Below are positions 33,154 through 42,801 of a stretch of DNA of 64,000 bases, one piece after another. This DNA is from Caldifermentibacillus hisashii (GTDB lineage Bacteria; Bacillota; Bacilli; Bacillales; Caldibacillaceae): the NCBI RefSeq assembly GCF_027568575.1, contig NZ_JANUVP010000010.1; one strand, given 5' to 3'. A program made the position numbers and the translations under genes. Each line of letters begins with the position of its first letter. Position 1 is the stretch's first letter. Under the pieces are notes generated by a model. That model was not told the origin of the DNA and ran no database searches. It saw nothing but the letters and a program-made list of their open reading frames with translations.

Positions 33154-33897
33154 ATGGTTTTTTTACGTGAAGATGAGCGTCTCGATTATTTGCTGGCTGA
33201 AGATTTACGGATTATTCAAAGCCCGTCGGTATTTGCCTTCTCTTTAGATGCGGTATTATTGGCGAAATTTGCTTATTTGCCTATCCAAAAAGGGAATATT
33301 ATCGACCTTTGCACAGGAAACGGTGTTATTCCCCTTTTGATAAGCACGAGAACAAAGGCAAATATTACAGGGGTAGAAATTCAAGAAAGATTATATGATA
33401 TGGCAAAAAGAAGCATAGAATATAACAAGCTCGATCATAAAATTCAAATCATTCATGGTGATTTGAAAGAGATGCCCGGGAAATTAGGTTACAACCAATT
33501 TGATGTCGTCACTTGTAATCCCCCTTACTTTCCTGTAACGGAGCGGACAATTATCAATGAAAGTGAATATTTTGCTATTGCAAGACACGAATTATATTGC
33601 ACATTAGAAGATGTTGTGAAAGTGAGCAGCCAACTTGTGAAACCCGGAGGAAAAGCCGCTTTTGTTCATCGGCCGGATCGTCTTTTGGAAATTTTGGAAT
33701 GGATGAAAAAATATAAGTTGGAGCCAAAACGGTTGCAATTCGTTTATCCAAAATCAGGTAAAGAAGCAAACACCATTTTAATTGAGGGGATAAGGGATGG
33801 AAAACCAAGTTTGAAAATTCTCCCTCCATTGTTTGTTTATCAAAATAACGGCGATTATACGGAAGAAGTGAAAAAAATTCTATATGGAGACAAATAA
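33154..33897 (+). CDS. trmN6: tRNA1(Val) adenine-37 N6-methyltransferase (YabB)
   Basis: A 247-residue class I SAM-dependent methyltransferase. Motif I is IIDLCTGNGVIPL, and the N6-adenine motif NPPY is present (CNPPYFP). It is the B. subtilis YabB orthologue by place and sequence. The ATG at 33154 follows GGAGG at a short five-base spacing; a TTG at 33142 overlaps the ribosome site itself. The end overlaps yazA by 14 bases. Confidence 0.9.
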   Translation: MVFLREDERLDYLLAEDLRIIQSPSVFAFSLDAVLLAKFAYLPIQKGNIIDLCTGNGVIPLLISTRTKANITGVEIQERLYDMAKRSIEYNKLDHKIQIIHGDLKEMPGKLGYNQFDVVTCNPPYFPVTERTIINESEYFAIARHELYCTLEDVVKVSSQLVKPGGKAAFVHRPDRLLEILEWMKKYKLEPKRLQFVYPKSGKEANTILIEGIRDGKPSLKILPPLFVYQNNGDYTEEVKKILYGDK

Positions 33898-34168
33898 ATT
33901 TTATTTTTATGTTTTACAATGTGCAGACGGCAGCTTTTACGGAGGCTATTCTGTTGATTTAGAACGGCGGATTGAACAACATAATGCCGGAAAAGGGGCA
34001 AAATATACCCGGGGCCGGACACCGGTCAAACTTATTTATTCTGAATGTTTTTGGTCAAAAAGTGAAGCAATGAAAGCGGAGTATCGGTTTAAAAAGCTGA
34101 CAAGAAAGAAAAAAGAGGCGTTTTTGAAGGAGTTTTGTACAAGTGAACATACAAAAAAGTTTTCTTAA
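33884..34168 (+). CDS. yazA: GIY-YIG endonuclease-domain protein YazA
   Basis: A 94-residue single-domain GIY-YIG protein. The motif is FYVLQCADGSFYGGYS with the conserved R in DLERRIEQHN, followed by GAKYTRGR and a C-terminal glutamate region. It is of the UPF0213 type; the substrate is unknown. It overlaps the 3' end of trmN6 and the 5' end of rsmI, indicating a coupled operon. Confidence 0.9.
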   Translation: METNKFYFYVLQCADGSFYGGYSVDLERRIEQHNAGKGAKYTRGRTPVKLIYSECFWSKSEAMKAEYRFKKLTRKKKEAFLKEFCTSEHTKKFS

Positions 34169-35048
34169 GGATAAAGGAATATTATATATTGTTCCGACCC
34201 CTATTGGAAATTTGGAAGATATGACCTTTCGAGCCATTCGCATTTTGAAAGAAGTCGACTTAATCGCAGCGGAAGATACGAGGAACACAAAGAAATTAAT
34301 GAATTATTTTGACATTCCAACAAATTTAACAAGCTATCATGAGCATAATAAAGAGTCGAGCGGTAAGTACCTCATTGAGCAATTACTGGAAGGGAAAACG
34401 ATCGCTTTGGTTAGTGATGCAGGAATGCCGGCTATTTCGGACCCGGGTTATGAATTGGTCCATCAAGCCGTGAACAAAGGAATACCGGTTGTCTCCATAC
34501 CGGGGGCCAATGCTGCTTTAACCGCCTTAACCGCTTCCGGAATTCGTCCTCAACCCTTTTATTTTTATGGCTTTTTATCGAGAAAGAAAAAGGAGCGGGA
34601 CGATGAATTAAAAAAATTAAAAGCTATGGATGCAACACTTATTTTTTATGAGGCACCCCATCGGTTAACAGAAACCGTTCAAGCATTGTATGAAGTTTTT
34701 GGGGAAAGACAAGCGGCTATTTGTCGGGAACTTACAAAAAAGTATGAGGAGTTTATTCGTGGTTCTCTTGCAGAACTGGTTGATTGGGTAAACAAGAATG
34801 AAATACGTGGTGAGTTTTGTATTGTTGTTGAAGGAAACCCGGAAACAGGCACAAACTCACAGGAAGATGTATTTTGGCATTCAATGGATGTTATTGAACA
34901 TGTAGACTATTACATAAATTTAGGGTACCCGTCTAAAGAAGCAATAAAAAAGGCAGCAAAAGATCGCGGATTGCAGAAAAGGGATGTTTATCATTTATAC
35001 CATGTAAAAAAGGTGGAGAAGAGTGACAGAAACAATTTCATGGAATGA
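34143..35048 (+). CDS. rsmI: 16S rRNA C1402 2'-O-ribose methyltransferase
   Basis: A 301-residue tetrapyrrole-methylase-fold enzyme. Typical RsmI motifs are YIVPTPIGNLEDMT, AAEDTRNTKKLM, VSDAGMPAISDPG and EAPHRLTETV. It methylates C1402 in the ribosomal decoding centre. The start is GTG preceded by AAGGAG within yazA, a 26-base overlap. Confidence 0.95.
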   Translation: MNIQKSFLKDKGILYIVPTPIGNLEDMTFRAIRILKEVDLIAAEDTRNTKKLMNYFDIPTNLTSYHEHNKESSGKYLIEQLLEGKTIALVSDAGMPAISDPGYELVHQAVNKGIPVVSIPGANAALTALTASGIRPQPFYFYGFLSRKKKERDDELKKLKAMDATLIFYEAPHRLTETVQALYEVFGERQAAICRELTKKYEEFIRGSLAELVDWVNKNEIRGEFCIVVEGNPETGTNSQEDVFWHSMDVIEHVDYYINLGYPSKEAIKKAAKDRGLQKRDVYHLYHVKKVEKSDRNNFME

Positions 35049-35106
35049 CATGTTAAAAAGAGAGGAAATGAGGGACAGAAAAAAGGGCGATTTTACCGGG
35101 CCTTTT

Positions 35107-35260
35107 AGTTTATACGTTAAGAAAGTATAAATTTCCAGCAAAGAAGCGAATTCGACGTAGTGGGAAATTTTAAGAATTAAGTATAAGTGCTCTTGCGGCT
35201 TTGCCATCGCCTAAAGGCTCGGCAGTCGCCGAGTTTTCTTTAAACAATAATTTTCAGAAA
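35107..35260 (+). repeat. Dispersed intergenic repeat, short copy A
   Basis: About 135 bases are nearly identical to 44587-44722. Shared blocks are ATACGTTAAGAAAGTATAAA, CAGCAAAGAAGCGAATTCGA, AAGAATTAAGTATAAGTGCT and GCTCGGCAGTCGCC. A GCGAATTCGAC motif recurs once more at about 35269. The rest of this gap holds a weak hairpin at 35084-35108 after rsmI. Confidence 0.85.
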
Positions 35261-35399
35261 AGGATGCGAATTCGACTGAGAAGGAAGTTTTGTTAATTAT
35301 AGGCACAGTTGGGATATCACAGCCCAAAAAAATTTTATATTTTTGTTGACTTCGCATCACGAGTTGCCAAAAGTCTCGGACGCCAAAATTTTTCCCTAT

Positions 35400-35684
35400 C
35401 TATTTATCTAATTCAAATGAACGTTTAATTTCGTTAATCAATTTTTCTGCACCGTTTCGACTTAAAACAATTTTACCGTCGGCCAACACATGATTTTCAT
35501 CTGAGATTTCACCTGTTATCATACAGGTCTTATTGGGTTTATATTTTTTCAGAACGATATTATCATTCTCAACATAGATTTCTAATGAATCATTTTCACT
35601 AATACCTAACGTCCGACGTAATTCGATTGGAATGACAACACGACCCAGTTCATCAACCTTTCTAACAATCCCTGTCGATTTCAT
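35400..35684 (-). CDS. abrB: Transition-state regulator AbrB
   Basis: A 94-residue AbrB with the swapped-hairpin DNA-binding domain (TGIVRKVDELGRVVIPIELRRTL) and the C-terminal oligomerisation domain containing the conserved single cysteine (CMITGE). It represses many post-exponential genes and is itself repressed by Spo0A-P. GAGAGGGG precedes the ATG. It lies between rsmI and metG, as in B. subtilis, and is the only minus-strand gene in the core part. Confidence 0.95.
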   Translation of the reverse strand: MKSTGIVRKVDELGRVVIPIELRRTLGISENDSLEIYVENDNIVLKKYKPNKTCMITGEISDENHVLADGKIVLSRNGAEKLINEIKRSFELDK

Positions 35685-35757
35685 AATATTTCCCCTCTCG
35701 AAAAGTAGTCATTTATCATTTTCCAATAAATTTCTGCAATGTACCCTATTTCCTATA

Positions 35758-35786
35758 ATTTTACCAATCCTTGTAAATAGCGTCAA
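35758..35786 (-). promoter_or_regulatory. Sigma-A promoter of abrB
   Basis: On the minus strand: -35 TTGACG (35781-35786), 17-bp spacer, -10 TAAAAT (35758-35763). No perfect TGTCGAA Spo0A box was found between it and the start. From 35800 to 36000 nothing further was recognised. Confidence 0.65.
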
Positions 35787-36007
35787 TAAAATAGGACAGC
35801 TGTTATATGATAGAAATGTTACAGATTTTCTGAATGAAAAAACCCGTGTTTTTAGGGGGAAAATGTGAGGCCGGATATCGGAGTTCCACACTGTTTTTTT
35901 GTATGGAAGCTGTATCTTTTTGAATAAACGGATATAATTAATTTACAATCTCTTTAGTTTCGTCAAGAGCAAAAAAATTTTCTTTCTTTAATAAAAGGGG
36001 TAATTGT

Positions 36008-36193
36008 ATGTATTTATTTTTCTTTATCATTTTAGTTGTTACCGGAGTTTTATCAGCTGTTGACATTTTTGTAGGATTAAAAGATGTAAATGAAGGTGTA
36101 AAACTTTTGGTTAATTTGTCCAATGTATTATTTTTTCTTTCTTTGCTATTTTTTGTTTTTAAAAGTGGTACAAAGAGGGAACACAAAAATTGA
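36008..36193 (+). CDS. Small hydrophobic protein, unknown
   Basis: A 61-residue ORF with two predicted membrane segments (about 2-24 and 34-54), separated by a short polar loop (GLKDVNEGVK) and ending in KSGTKREHKN. AAAGGGGT lies 8-9 bases before the ATG, and a good terminator follows the stop. Both support a real gene. No family was recognised. Confidence 0.55.
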   Translation: MYLFFFIILVVTGVLSAVDIFVGLKDVNEGVKLLVNLSNVLFFLSLLFFVFKSGTKREHKN

Positions 36194-36209
36194 TTGAAAT
36201 TGATAAAAG

Positions 36210-36254
36210 GCATAAGAGAATCTCTAAATTTGAAGATTTTCTTATGCATTTTTT
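36210..36254 (+). terminator. Terminator after the small membrane protein
   Basis: GCATAAGA (36210-36217) pairs with TCTTATGC (36240-36247), followed by ATTTTTTA. Inner bases GAATC/GATT extend the stem. Confidence 0.75.
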
Positions 36255-36259
36255 AGTGA

Positions 36260-36764
36260 CTTTCCTTGATGAGATATTCGATAAGTTTTTTGTCAGGCTT
36301 GTTGAATGAAATTTTACATCGATTCTTCGTAACTTTTTCAATTTGAGTCCATCAGAGTAAGGAAACTACTTCCGGTCTGTTTTTGAATATCTTCAAATCT
36401 ACCTTTTTTAAATATAGAAGGATTTGTGTGATAAACGCATTTTTCCATTCGTAACTATATGCTCAACAGCAAACAAATACATATGAGAATGAACGATTAG
36501 TTGCACTTTTTCCGTTTTTTATGTATATTTTTTTCATATAAGCGGTTAAGATAAGATTATCATTCATCTTAAATACCAATGATAAAATTTTATTTAGCTC
36601 TCGGCCGCAACCTGAGGGCATTTTCTTTACAGTATTAGAAAATATAAAATACTGGTCAAAAACTTTGGACAAGGTTTGATTATCTGGTTGTCCGGGTTCC
36701 AAAAGAGAAGCTATGAAAACAGTACTTGCGCTTTTCTTTATTTCAAGAAGTGAGGAGATACATA
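36260..36764 (+). other. Intergenic region upstream of metG
   Basis: It holds small hairpins (TTATCATT/AATGATAA at about 36558-36584; GCTCTC/GAGGGC at 36597-36619) and a segment at 36648-36716 that resembles 33008-33058. No T-box, S-box or other known leader was recognised. Confidence 0.4.
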
Positions 36765-38741
36765 ATGGCTGAAAAGAAAACATTTTATATTACAACACCT
36801 ATTTATTACCCGAGCGGCAAATTACATATTGGAAATGCTTACTCAACGATTGCTTGTGATGTCGTGGCACGCTATAAACGGATGCGGGGATATGATGTAT
36901 TTTATTTAACCGGTTCAGATGAACATGGACAAAAGATTGAAAAGAAAGCTAATGAATTAGGGATCACACCACAAGCATACGTAGACGGAATGGCAAAAGA
37001 TATGCAAGATTTATGGAAACGCTTGGATATTTCGAACACAAAATTTATTCGAACAACGGATGAGGAGCATGTAAAAGCGGTTCAACAAATTTTTGAACAA
37101 CTTTTAGCCCAAGGAGATATCTACTTGGGGGAATATGAAGGTTGGTATTCGGTGTCTGATGAAGAATATTTTACCGAAACACAATTAGCTGAAGTTTACC
37201 GGGATGAAAACGGCAAAGTTATTGGCGGAAAGGCTCCGAGTGGCCATGAAGTAGAACTTGTCAAAGAAGAGTCCTATTTCTTTAAAATGAGTAAGTATGC
37301 CGATCGTCTATTACAATATTATGAAGAGCACCCTGACTTTATTCAACCGGCTTCTAGAAAAAATGAAATGATTAATAACTTTATTAAACCCGGTTTAGAA
37401 GATTTAGCTGTTTCCCGGACATCATTCAAGTGGGGAATTCCGGTAAAAAGTAACCCGAAACATGTTGTCTATGTGTGGATTGATGCGTTAGCAAACTATA
37501 TTACCGCTCTTGGGTATGGCTCTGATGATGATTCTAACTTTAAAAAATATTGGCCGGCAGATGTTCATATGGTGGGGAAAGAAATTGTCCGTTTCCATAC
37601 GATTTATTGGCCGATCATGTTAATGGCACTGGGATTACCGCTTCCGAAAAAGGTATTTGGCCACGGTTGGTTATTAATGAAAGATGGAAAAATGTCAAAA
37701 TCAAAAGGGAATGTTGTTTATCCGGATATGTTAGTGGACCGTTACGGACTAGATGCCGTACGCTATTATTTAATGCGTGAAGTCAGTTTCGGCAGTGACG
37801 GCGTATTTACACCGGAAGACTTTATTAATCGTATAAATTATGATTTGGCAAATGATCTCGGAAATCTATTGAATCGGACAATTGCGATGATCTCGCAATA
37901 CTTTGACGGGACGATTCCTGCCTATCAAGGTTCAACGACTGAATTTGAAAAGTCATTATTGCAAGCCAACATCGACGGAATTCGGAATTATGAAGAAGCG
38001 ATGGAAAATATGGAATTCTCTGTTGCCCTATCATCTGTTTGGCAAATGATCGGTCGCGCCAATAAATTTATTGATGAAACGATGCCATGGAAGTTAGCAA
38101 AAGATGAAACAAAACAGGAAGAACTGAAAAGTGTGCTGGCTCACCTGGCTGAAACACTGCGTAGAGTTGCTGTTTTATTACAACCATTCATTACGCAGGC
38201 ACCGAAGAAAATGTTTGCCCAATTGAACATTCAAGATGCGCATTTACAATCTTGGGATAGCTTAAAAGAGTTCGGTCAAATTCCGGCAGGTACAAAGGTG
38301 AAAAAAGCTGAACCAATCTTCCCGCGTTTGGAGCATGCCAAAGAAGTAGCGTATATTCAGGAGCAAATGAAAGGGGCAGCACCGAAGCAGGAAGAGGTAG
38401 AAAAACCGGAAACTTTACCGGAAATTGCGATTGATGATTTTGCAAAAATAGATCTTCGTGTGGCAAAAGTTATTGCTTGTGAACCGGTGAAAAAGGCAAA
38501 TAAATTACTGAAACTGCAACTTGATTTAGGCTATGAGAAACGGCAAGTGGTTTCAGGAATCGCTGAATTTTACAAACCGGAAGATCTGGTTGGCAAAAAA
38601 GTCATTTGTATTACGAATTTAAAACCGGTGAAATTACGTGGCGAATTATCACAAGGAATGATTTTAGCCGGTGAAAAAGACGGTATTCTTTCCTTGGCTA
38701 CCGTTGATGAAAAATTACCGATTGGTGCGAAAGTGAAATAA
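36765..38741 (+). CDS. metG: Methionyl-tRNA synthetase
   Basis: A 658-residue class I aminoacyl-tRNA synthetase. The HIGH motif is HIGN (21-24), KMSKS lies at 309-313, and a C-terminal tRNA-binding (OB-fold) domain starts near 555 (DFAKIDLRVAKVIACEPV). It charges methionine tRNAs. GTGAGGAG precedes the ATG; the frame is open 13 codons further upstream. Confidence 0.97.
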   Translation: MAEKKTFYITTPIYYPSGKLHIGNAYSTIACDVVARYKRMRGYDVFYLTGSDEHGQKIEKKANELGITPQAYVDGMAKDMQDLWKRLDISNTKFIRTTDEEHVKAVQQIFEQLLAQGDIYLGEYEGWYSVSDEEYFTETQLAEVYRDENGKVIGGKAPSGHEVELVKEESYFFKMSKYADRLLQYYEEHPDFIQPASRKNEMINNFIKPGLEDLAVSRTSFKWGIPVKSNPKHVVYVWIDALANYITALGYGSDDDSNFKKYWPADVHMVGKEIVRFHTIYWPIMLMALGLPLPKKVFGHGWLLMKDGKMSKSKGNVVYPDMLVDRYGLDAVRYYLMREVSFGSDGVFTPEDFINRINYDLANDLGNLLNRTIAMISQYFDGTIPAYQGSTTEFEKSLLQANIDGIRNYEEAMENMEFSVALSSVWQMIGRANKFIDETMPWKLAKDETKQEELKSVLAHLAETLRRVAVLLQPFITQAPKKMFAQLNIQDAHLQSWDSLKEFGQIPAGTKVKKAEPIFPRLEHAKEVAYIQEQMKGAAPKQEEVEKPETLPEIAIDDFAKIDLRVAKVIACEPVKKANKLLKLQLDLGYEKRQVVSGIAEFYKPEDLVGKKVICITNLKPVKLRGELSQGMILAGEKDGILSLATVDEKLPIGAKVK

Positions 38742-38765
38742 TCGAACGAAAAAATATAATTTATA

Positions 38766-38840
38766 AAAAAGCTGCCTGATTTTTAAACAATTCATGCCCC
38801 CACATTTTTAGGGTATGATAATAGTTGGGCAGCTTTTTTT
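38766..38840 (+). terminator. Terminator after metG
   Basis: AAAAAGCTGCC pairs with GGGCAGCTTTTTTTT around a long interior that contains its own GCCC/GGGT complementarity. From 38842 to 39090 no other feature was recognised before tatD. Confidence 0.7.
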
Positions 38841-39099
38841 TGACCTAAGTGAGATGACTGTAATAGGGGCGCCTTCTTTTAATTTTACAAGATATTTGGA
38901 TTAGGGTCGGAATGAAATCCCTTTGTGCCTAAATTAAAAAGAATCTGTTACATATTTGAAACAATTCTATGTTAAGGTTATAACGGACAAAAAAGGACTT
39001 CATTCTTCTTTAATACATGACCCTGCTGATTTGCTGAGAAATAATGGAATTGATGGTTCTTGATTATAGGCCATCCAATATATTAAAGGAGAATTAACG

Positions 39100-39867
39100 A
39101 TGTTGTTTGATACACATGCTCATTTAAATGCAGCTGATTTTACAGATGATTTGGAAGAAGTGATTGAAAGAGCCGGCAATGTTGGTGTTTCCGATATTGT
39201 TGTTGTTGGCTTTGATCGCCCGACGATTGAAAGGACAATGGAACTAGTTGAGAAATATGACCATATATATGGGTGTATCGGCTGGCATCCGGTTGATGCT
39301 GTTGATTGCACCGAGGAAGATTTACAATGGATTGAACAATTATGCAAACATCCCAAAATCGTTGCTTATGGAGAAATTGGTCTCGATTATCATTGGGATA
39401 AATCACCAAAAGATGTTCAGCAAAGATTATTTCGGGAACAAATCCGATTGGCGAAAAAATTACGTCTTCCGATCGCAATTCATACGAGGGATGCAATGGA
39501 AGATACGGTTACGATATTAAAAGAAGAGCATGCGGAAGAAGTCGGCGGGATTATGCACTGTTTCAGCGGCAGTGTAGAGACGGCAAGAGAATGCATGAAG
39601 ATGAATTTTTATATTTCATTAGGTGGTCCTGTTACATTCAAAAATGCAAAAAGGCCGAAAGCAGTGGCGAAAGAGGTTCCGCTCGATAGAATATTAATTG
39701 AAACGGATTGCCCGTATTTGGCTCCACACCCATACAGAGGAAAAAGAAATGAGCCGGCATATGTCAAACTAGTAGCCGAGCAAATTGCTGATATAAAAGG
39801 GGTTCCTTTTAAAGAATTGGCAGAAGCAACAACGAAAAATGCGAAATTACTTTTCGGCATAGAGTGA
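39100..39867 (+). CDS. tatD: TatD-family metal-dependent deoxyribonuclease (YabD)
   Basis: A 255-residue TIM-barrel metallohydrolase. Metal ligands are visible in DTHAHLN, in GEIGLDYH (Glu), in AIHTRDA (His), in MHCFSGS (His) and in ETDCPYL (Asp). TatD proteins act as 3'-5' exonucleases in DNA repair or RNA turnover. It is the B. subtilis YabD orthologue by place. Confidence 0.93.
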   Translation: MLFDTHAHLNAADFTDDLEEVIERAGNVGVSDIVVVGFDRPTIERTMELVEKYDHIYGCIGWHPVDAVDCTEEDLQWIEQLCKHPKIVAYGEIGLDYHWDKSPKDVQQRLFREQIRLAKKLRLPIAIHTRDAMEDTVTILKEEHAEEVGGIMHCFSGSVETARECMKMNFYISLGGPVTFKNAKRPKAVAKEVPLDRILIETDCPYLAPHPYRGKRNEPAYVKLVAEQIADIKGVPFKELAEATTKNAKLLFGIE

Positions 39868-40068
39868 CAAAAGCAAAGGGGGTTAGACAAATTTTCATCA
39901 AATTTGCCACAATCCCCTATCAAAAAGAAAAACTGTGTCGATAAGATTTTCTTTTTGAAAGTAGGAATATATGCAATAATGTGGAACATAGATTGATATA
40001 GTAGTAGCCATACCTTCTCAAATTAAATTCTCTTATAAGGTACGCACCCCAGAAAAGGAGGTTCATGC

Positions 40069-41262
40069 ATGAAATTTACGAAAATGAAGGACCTGTTCAC
40101 CACTATTTTTAGCAAAAATAAAGCGTTGATTTTAATTGCTAGTTTCTTAGTCATCGCCTCACTAACAGGTCTTTTCATTTACCAAGGAACGAAGAAAAGT
40201 GTTTCCTTGACGTTAAATGACAATAAGAAAGAGATAAAGACACATGCAGAAACGGTTCATGAGCTATTAGGTGAATTAAAAATCAATTACAAAAAGCAAG
40301 ATTATCTATCACCATCTGTCAATGCAAAAGTAAAAGACAATATGCAAATTGTTTGGAAACCTGCATATATGGTGATATTAACACTTAATGGAGAAGAGAA
40401 GAAGGTATGGACGACAGCAAAAACGGTAAAGGAGTTTTTTGCAAAAAGTGAAATTGCCGTTAAAGAACAGGATCAGCTAAGTGTTCCGCTCAAGACGAAA
40501 ATTAAACAAGGTTTAAAAATTAATTTAGATACTGCTTTTCAAGTTGTCGTAAATGATGGAGGAGAAGAGCGAACGGTATGGTCTACTTCGACTACGGTCG
40601 CTGACTTTTTAGAGCAACAAGGAATTAAACTAAATGAACTTGATCGTGTTGAACCAGGTTTAGATCAAATGATTGGGGAAAATGTTCCTGTAAACATCGT
40701 CAGGGTTGAAAAGGTCACCGATGTAGTGGAAGAACCACTTGAATTTGCTACCGTTACACAGAAAGACAGCAACTTAGAATCCGGGAAACAGCAAGTTGTT
40801 CAAGAGGGAAAAATCGGCAAAGTACAAAAGACATATGAGGTTATTTTAGAGAACGGCCAAGAGGTTTCAAAAACATTAATTAGCGAAAATGTGATGGAAA
40901 AAGCAACAGATAAAATTGTTGCAGTTGGGACAAAGGAAATGACACAACTGGTTTCCCGCGGTTCGGAGACAGGGAAAGAGTTTTATGTTAGTTCCACCGC
41001 TTATACTGCTTCCTGTAACGGTTGTTCCGGAAAAACAGCAATAGGGATTGATCTTCATGCAAACCCGGGGGCAAAAATTATTGCTGTCGATCCGAGCGTC
41101 ATTCCTTTAGGGACAAAAGTATACGTGGAGGGGTATGGCTATGCGGTAGCTGCCGATACCGGTACTCGTATTAAAGGGAATAAAATTGATGTCTTTTTTG
41201 CCTCACAAAGCGATGCGTACCGTTGGGGGCAAAGGACCGTAAAAATTAAAATTCTTCAATAG
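40069..41262 (+). CDS. yabE: YabE: DUF348/G5/3D cell-wall-associated protein
   Basis: A 397-residue surface protein. It has a short cytoplasmic N-terminus, a membrane anchor (about 21-42), three DUF348 ubiquitin-like repeats (about 45-210, each beginning VSLTLN, MVILTLN or FQVVVN), and a G5 domain (about 215-290). A C-terminal 3D domain (about 305-397) carries the acidic signature AVDPSVIPLGT and AADTGTRIKGNKIDVFF. 3D domains occur in lytic transglycosylases of the Rpf/Sps type, so wall remodelling is likely. GGAGG precedes the ATG. Confidence 0.92.
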   Translation: MKFTKMKDLFTTIFSKNKALILIASFLVIASLTGLFIYQGTKKSVSLTLNDNKKEIKTHAETVHELLGELKINYKKQDYLSPSVNAKVKDNMQIVWKPAYMVILTLNGEEKKVWTTAKTVKEFFAKSEIAVKEQDQLSVPLKTKIKQGLKINLDTAFQVVVNDGGEERTVWSTSTTVADFLEQQGIKLNELDRVEPGLDQMIGENVPVNIVRVEKVTDVVEEPLEFATVTQKDSNLESGKQQVVQEGKIGKVQKTYEVILENGQEVSKTLISENVMEKATDKIVAVGTKEMTQLVSRGSETGKEFYVSSTAYTASCNGCSGKTAIGIDLHANPGAKIIAVDPSVIPLGTKVYVEGYGYAVAADTGTRIKGNKIDVFFASQSDAYRWGQRTVKIKILQ

Positions 41263-41265
41263 CTG

Positions 41266-41297
41266 GCAGAGGGAACACTCCCTCTGCGTTTTACTTT
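41266..41297 (+). terminator. Terminator after yabE
   Basis: GCAGAGGGA (41266-41274) pairs perfectly with TCCCTCTGC (41279-41287), followed by GTTTTACTTTT. Confidence 0.85.
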
Positions 41298-41357
41298 TCT
41301 ATGGAAAAATATCATAATAGAAATTGCGATATTTAAGAAGTTAACAATGGAGGAATT

Positions 41358-41918
41358 ATGAAAATAAAGGAAATTATTGTTGTTGAGGGAAAAGATGACA
41401 CAGTTGCCATTAAACGGGCAATTGATGCGGATACAATCGAAACGAATGGTTCAGCAATAAATGAGGAAACTTTGAAAAAAATCGAATTGGCTGCGGAAAA
41501 ACGCGGAGTTATTATTTTTACCGATCCCGATTTCCCGGGTGAGAAAATAAGAAAAACCATTACTGATCGCATACCAAATTGTAAACATGCCTTTTTACCA
41601 AAACATGAAGCAAGAGATAAATTAGGAAGAGGCATTGGAGTAGAACATGCCTCCCCGGAAGCAATTCGTACTGCTTTGAAAGATGCTCATCGGATGGAAA
41701 TAGAGCCCGAAGAGAAAATTACAAAAGAAGACTTAGTTTACTATCGTCTCATTGGGGATGCATCTTCAAAATGGAGAAGGGAAAGATTAGGGGAGCTTCT
41801 AAAAATTGGATATACAAATGGAAAGCAATTGCATAAGCGACTAAACATGTTTCAAATATCAAGAGAGTTATTTTTAGAAGCGGTCAATAAAATTTTTCAG
41901 GAGGAACAAAATGGATAG
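41358..41918 (+). CDS. rnmV: Ribonuclease M5
   Basis: A 186-residue Toprim-domain nuclease. The motifs are IIVVEGKDD (Toprim glutamate) and IFTDPDFPGEKIRK (DxD-type). It matures 5S rRNA. It overlaps the start of rsmA by eight bases, the conserved Bacillus arrangement. Confidence 0.95.
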   Translation: MKIKEIIVVEGKDDTVAIKRAIDADTIETNGSAINEETLKKIELAAEKRGVIIFTDPDFPGEKIRKTITDRIPNCKHAFLPKHEARDKLGRGIGVEHASPEAIRTALKDAHRMEIEPEEKITKEDLVYYRLIGDASSKWRRERLGELLKIGYTNGKQLHKRLNMFQISRELFLEAVNKIFQEEQNG

Positions 41919-42789
41919 AGATATCGCCACACCACTACGAACAAGGGCAGTCCTGGAAAAGTACGGATTTACTTTTAAAAAGAGCCTTGGGCAAAATTTT
42001 TTAATCGACACAAATATTTTAAATAATATTGTAGACCATGCCGAAATTACTCCGGAGAGCGGGGTCATTGAAATTGGTGCAGGAATAGGTGCCCTTACAG
42101 AACAATTGGCTAAAAGATGTAAAAAAGTACTTGCTTTTGAGATTGACCAGAGATTACTTCCGATCTTAGAAGATACGTTGTCGCCATATCCCCATGTCTC
42201 AGTTGTTCACCAAGATTTCCTGAAGGCCGATGTTCATCAAGCAATTGAAACCTATCTTCAAGAGGTGAAGGATATTGCTATTGTTGCCAATCTCCCGTAT
42301 TATGTTACAACGCCGATTATTATGAAATGTCTAGAGGATCATTTGCCATTCCGGTCCATGGTCATAATGATGCAAAAAGAGGTAGGCAGCCGAATCACTG
42401 CAAAGCCTGGAACAAAAGATTACGGCTCTTTAACAATAGCAATTCAATATTATACAACGGCTGAAATTGTCATGAATGTACCAAAAACGGTTTTTATTCC
42501 GCAACCAAATGTGGATTCGGTGGTTGTGAAATTGACGAAAAGAGATCAGCCTGTTGTCGCTGTCAAGGATGAACAATTCTTTTTCAATATTGTCAAATTT
42601 AGTTTTGCCCAGAGAAGGAAGACAATTTTAAATAATTTGGTTAGCCAGCTTGAAAATGGCAAAGAGAAAAAGGCGCGGATTATGGCTGCATTAGAAAAGG
42701 CAGAGATTGATCCGACGAGAAGAGGGGAAACTTTAACAATTGAAGAATTTGCAAAATTAAGTGATGGACTACTTCCATATTTTGCATAA
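41911..42789 (+). CDS. rsmA: 16S rRNA dimethyladenosine transferase
   Basis: A 292-residue KsgA-type methyltransferase that dimethylates A1518 and A1519 near the 3' end of 16S rRNA. It has the leading KKSLGQNFL motif, SAM motif VIEIGAGIGALTEQL, motif II FEIDQ, and the N6-adenine motif NLPYYVTTPI. CAGGAGG lies inside rnmV at the right distance. Confidence 0.97.
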   Translation: MDRDIATPLRTRAVLEKYGFTFKKSLGQNFLIDTNILNNIVDHAEITPESGVIEIGAGIGALTEQLAKRCKKVLAFEIDQRLLPILEDTLSPYPHVSVVHQDFLKADVHQAIETYLQEVKDIAIVANLPYYVTTPIIMKCLEDHLPFRSMVIMMQKEVGSRITAKPGTKDYGSLTIAIQYYTTAEIVMNVPKTVFIPQPNVDSVVVKLTKRDQPVVAVKDEQFFFNIVKFSFAQRRKTILNNLVSQLENGKEKKARIMAALEKAEIDPTRRGETLTIEEFAKLSDGLLPYFA

Positions 42790-42801
42790 TATTAAAATGG
42801 T

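Noticed and set aside
36260..36764. T-box or SAM riboswitch upstream of metG
   Set aside because: No AGGGUGGNACCGCG-type T-box sequence and no S-box core could be found; only small unrelated hairpins are present.
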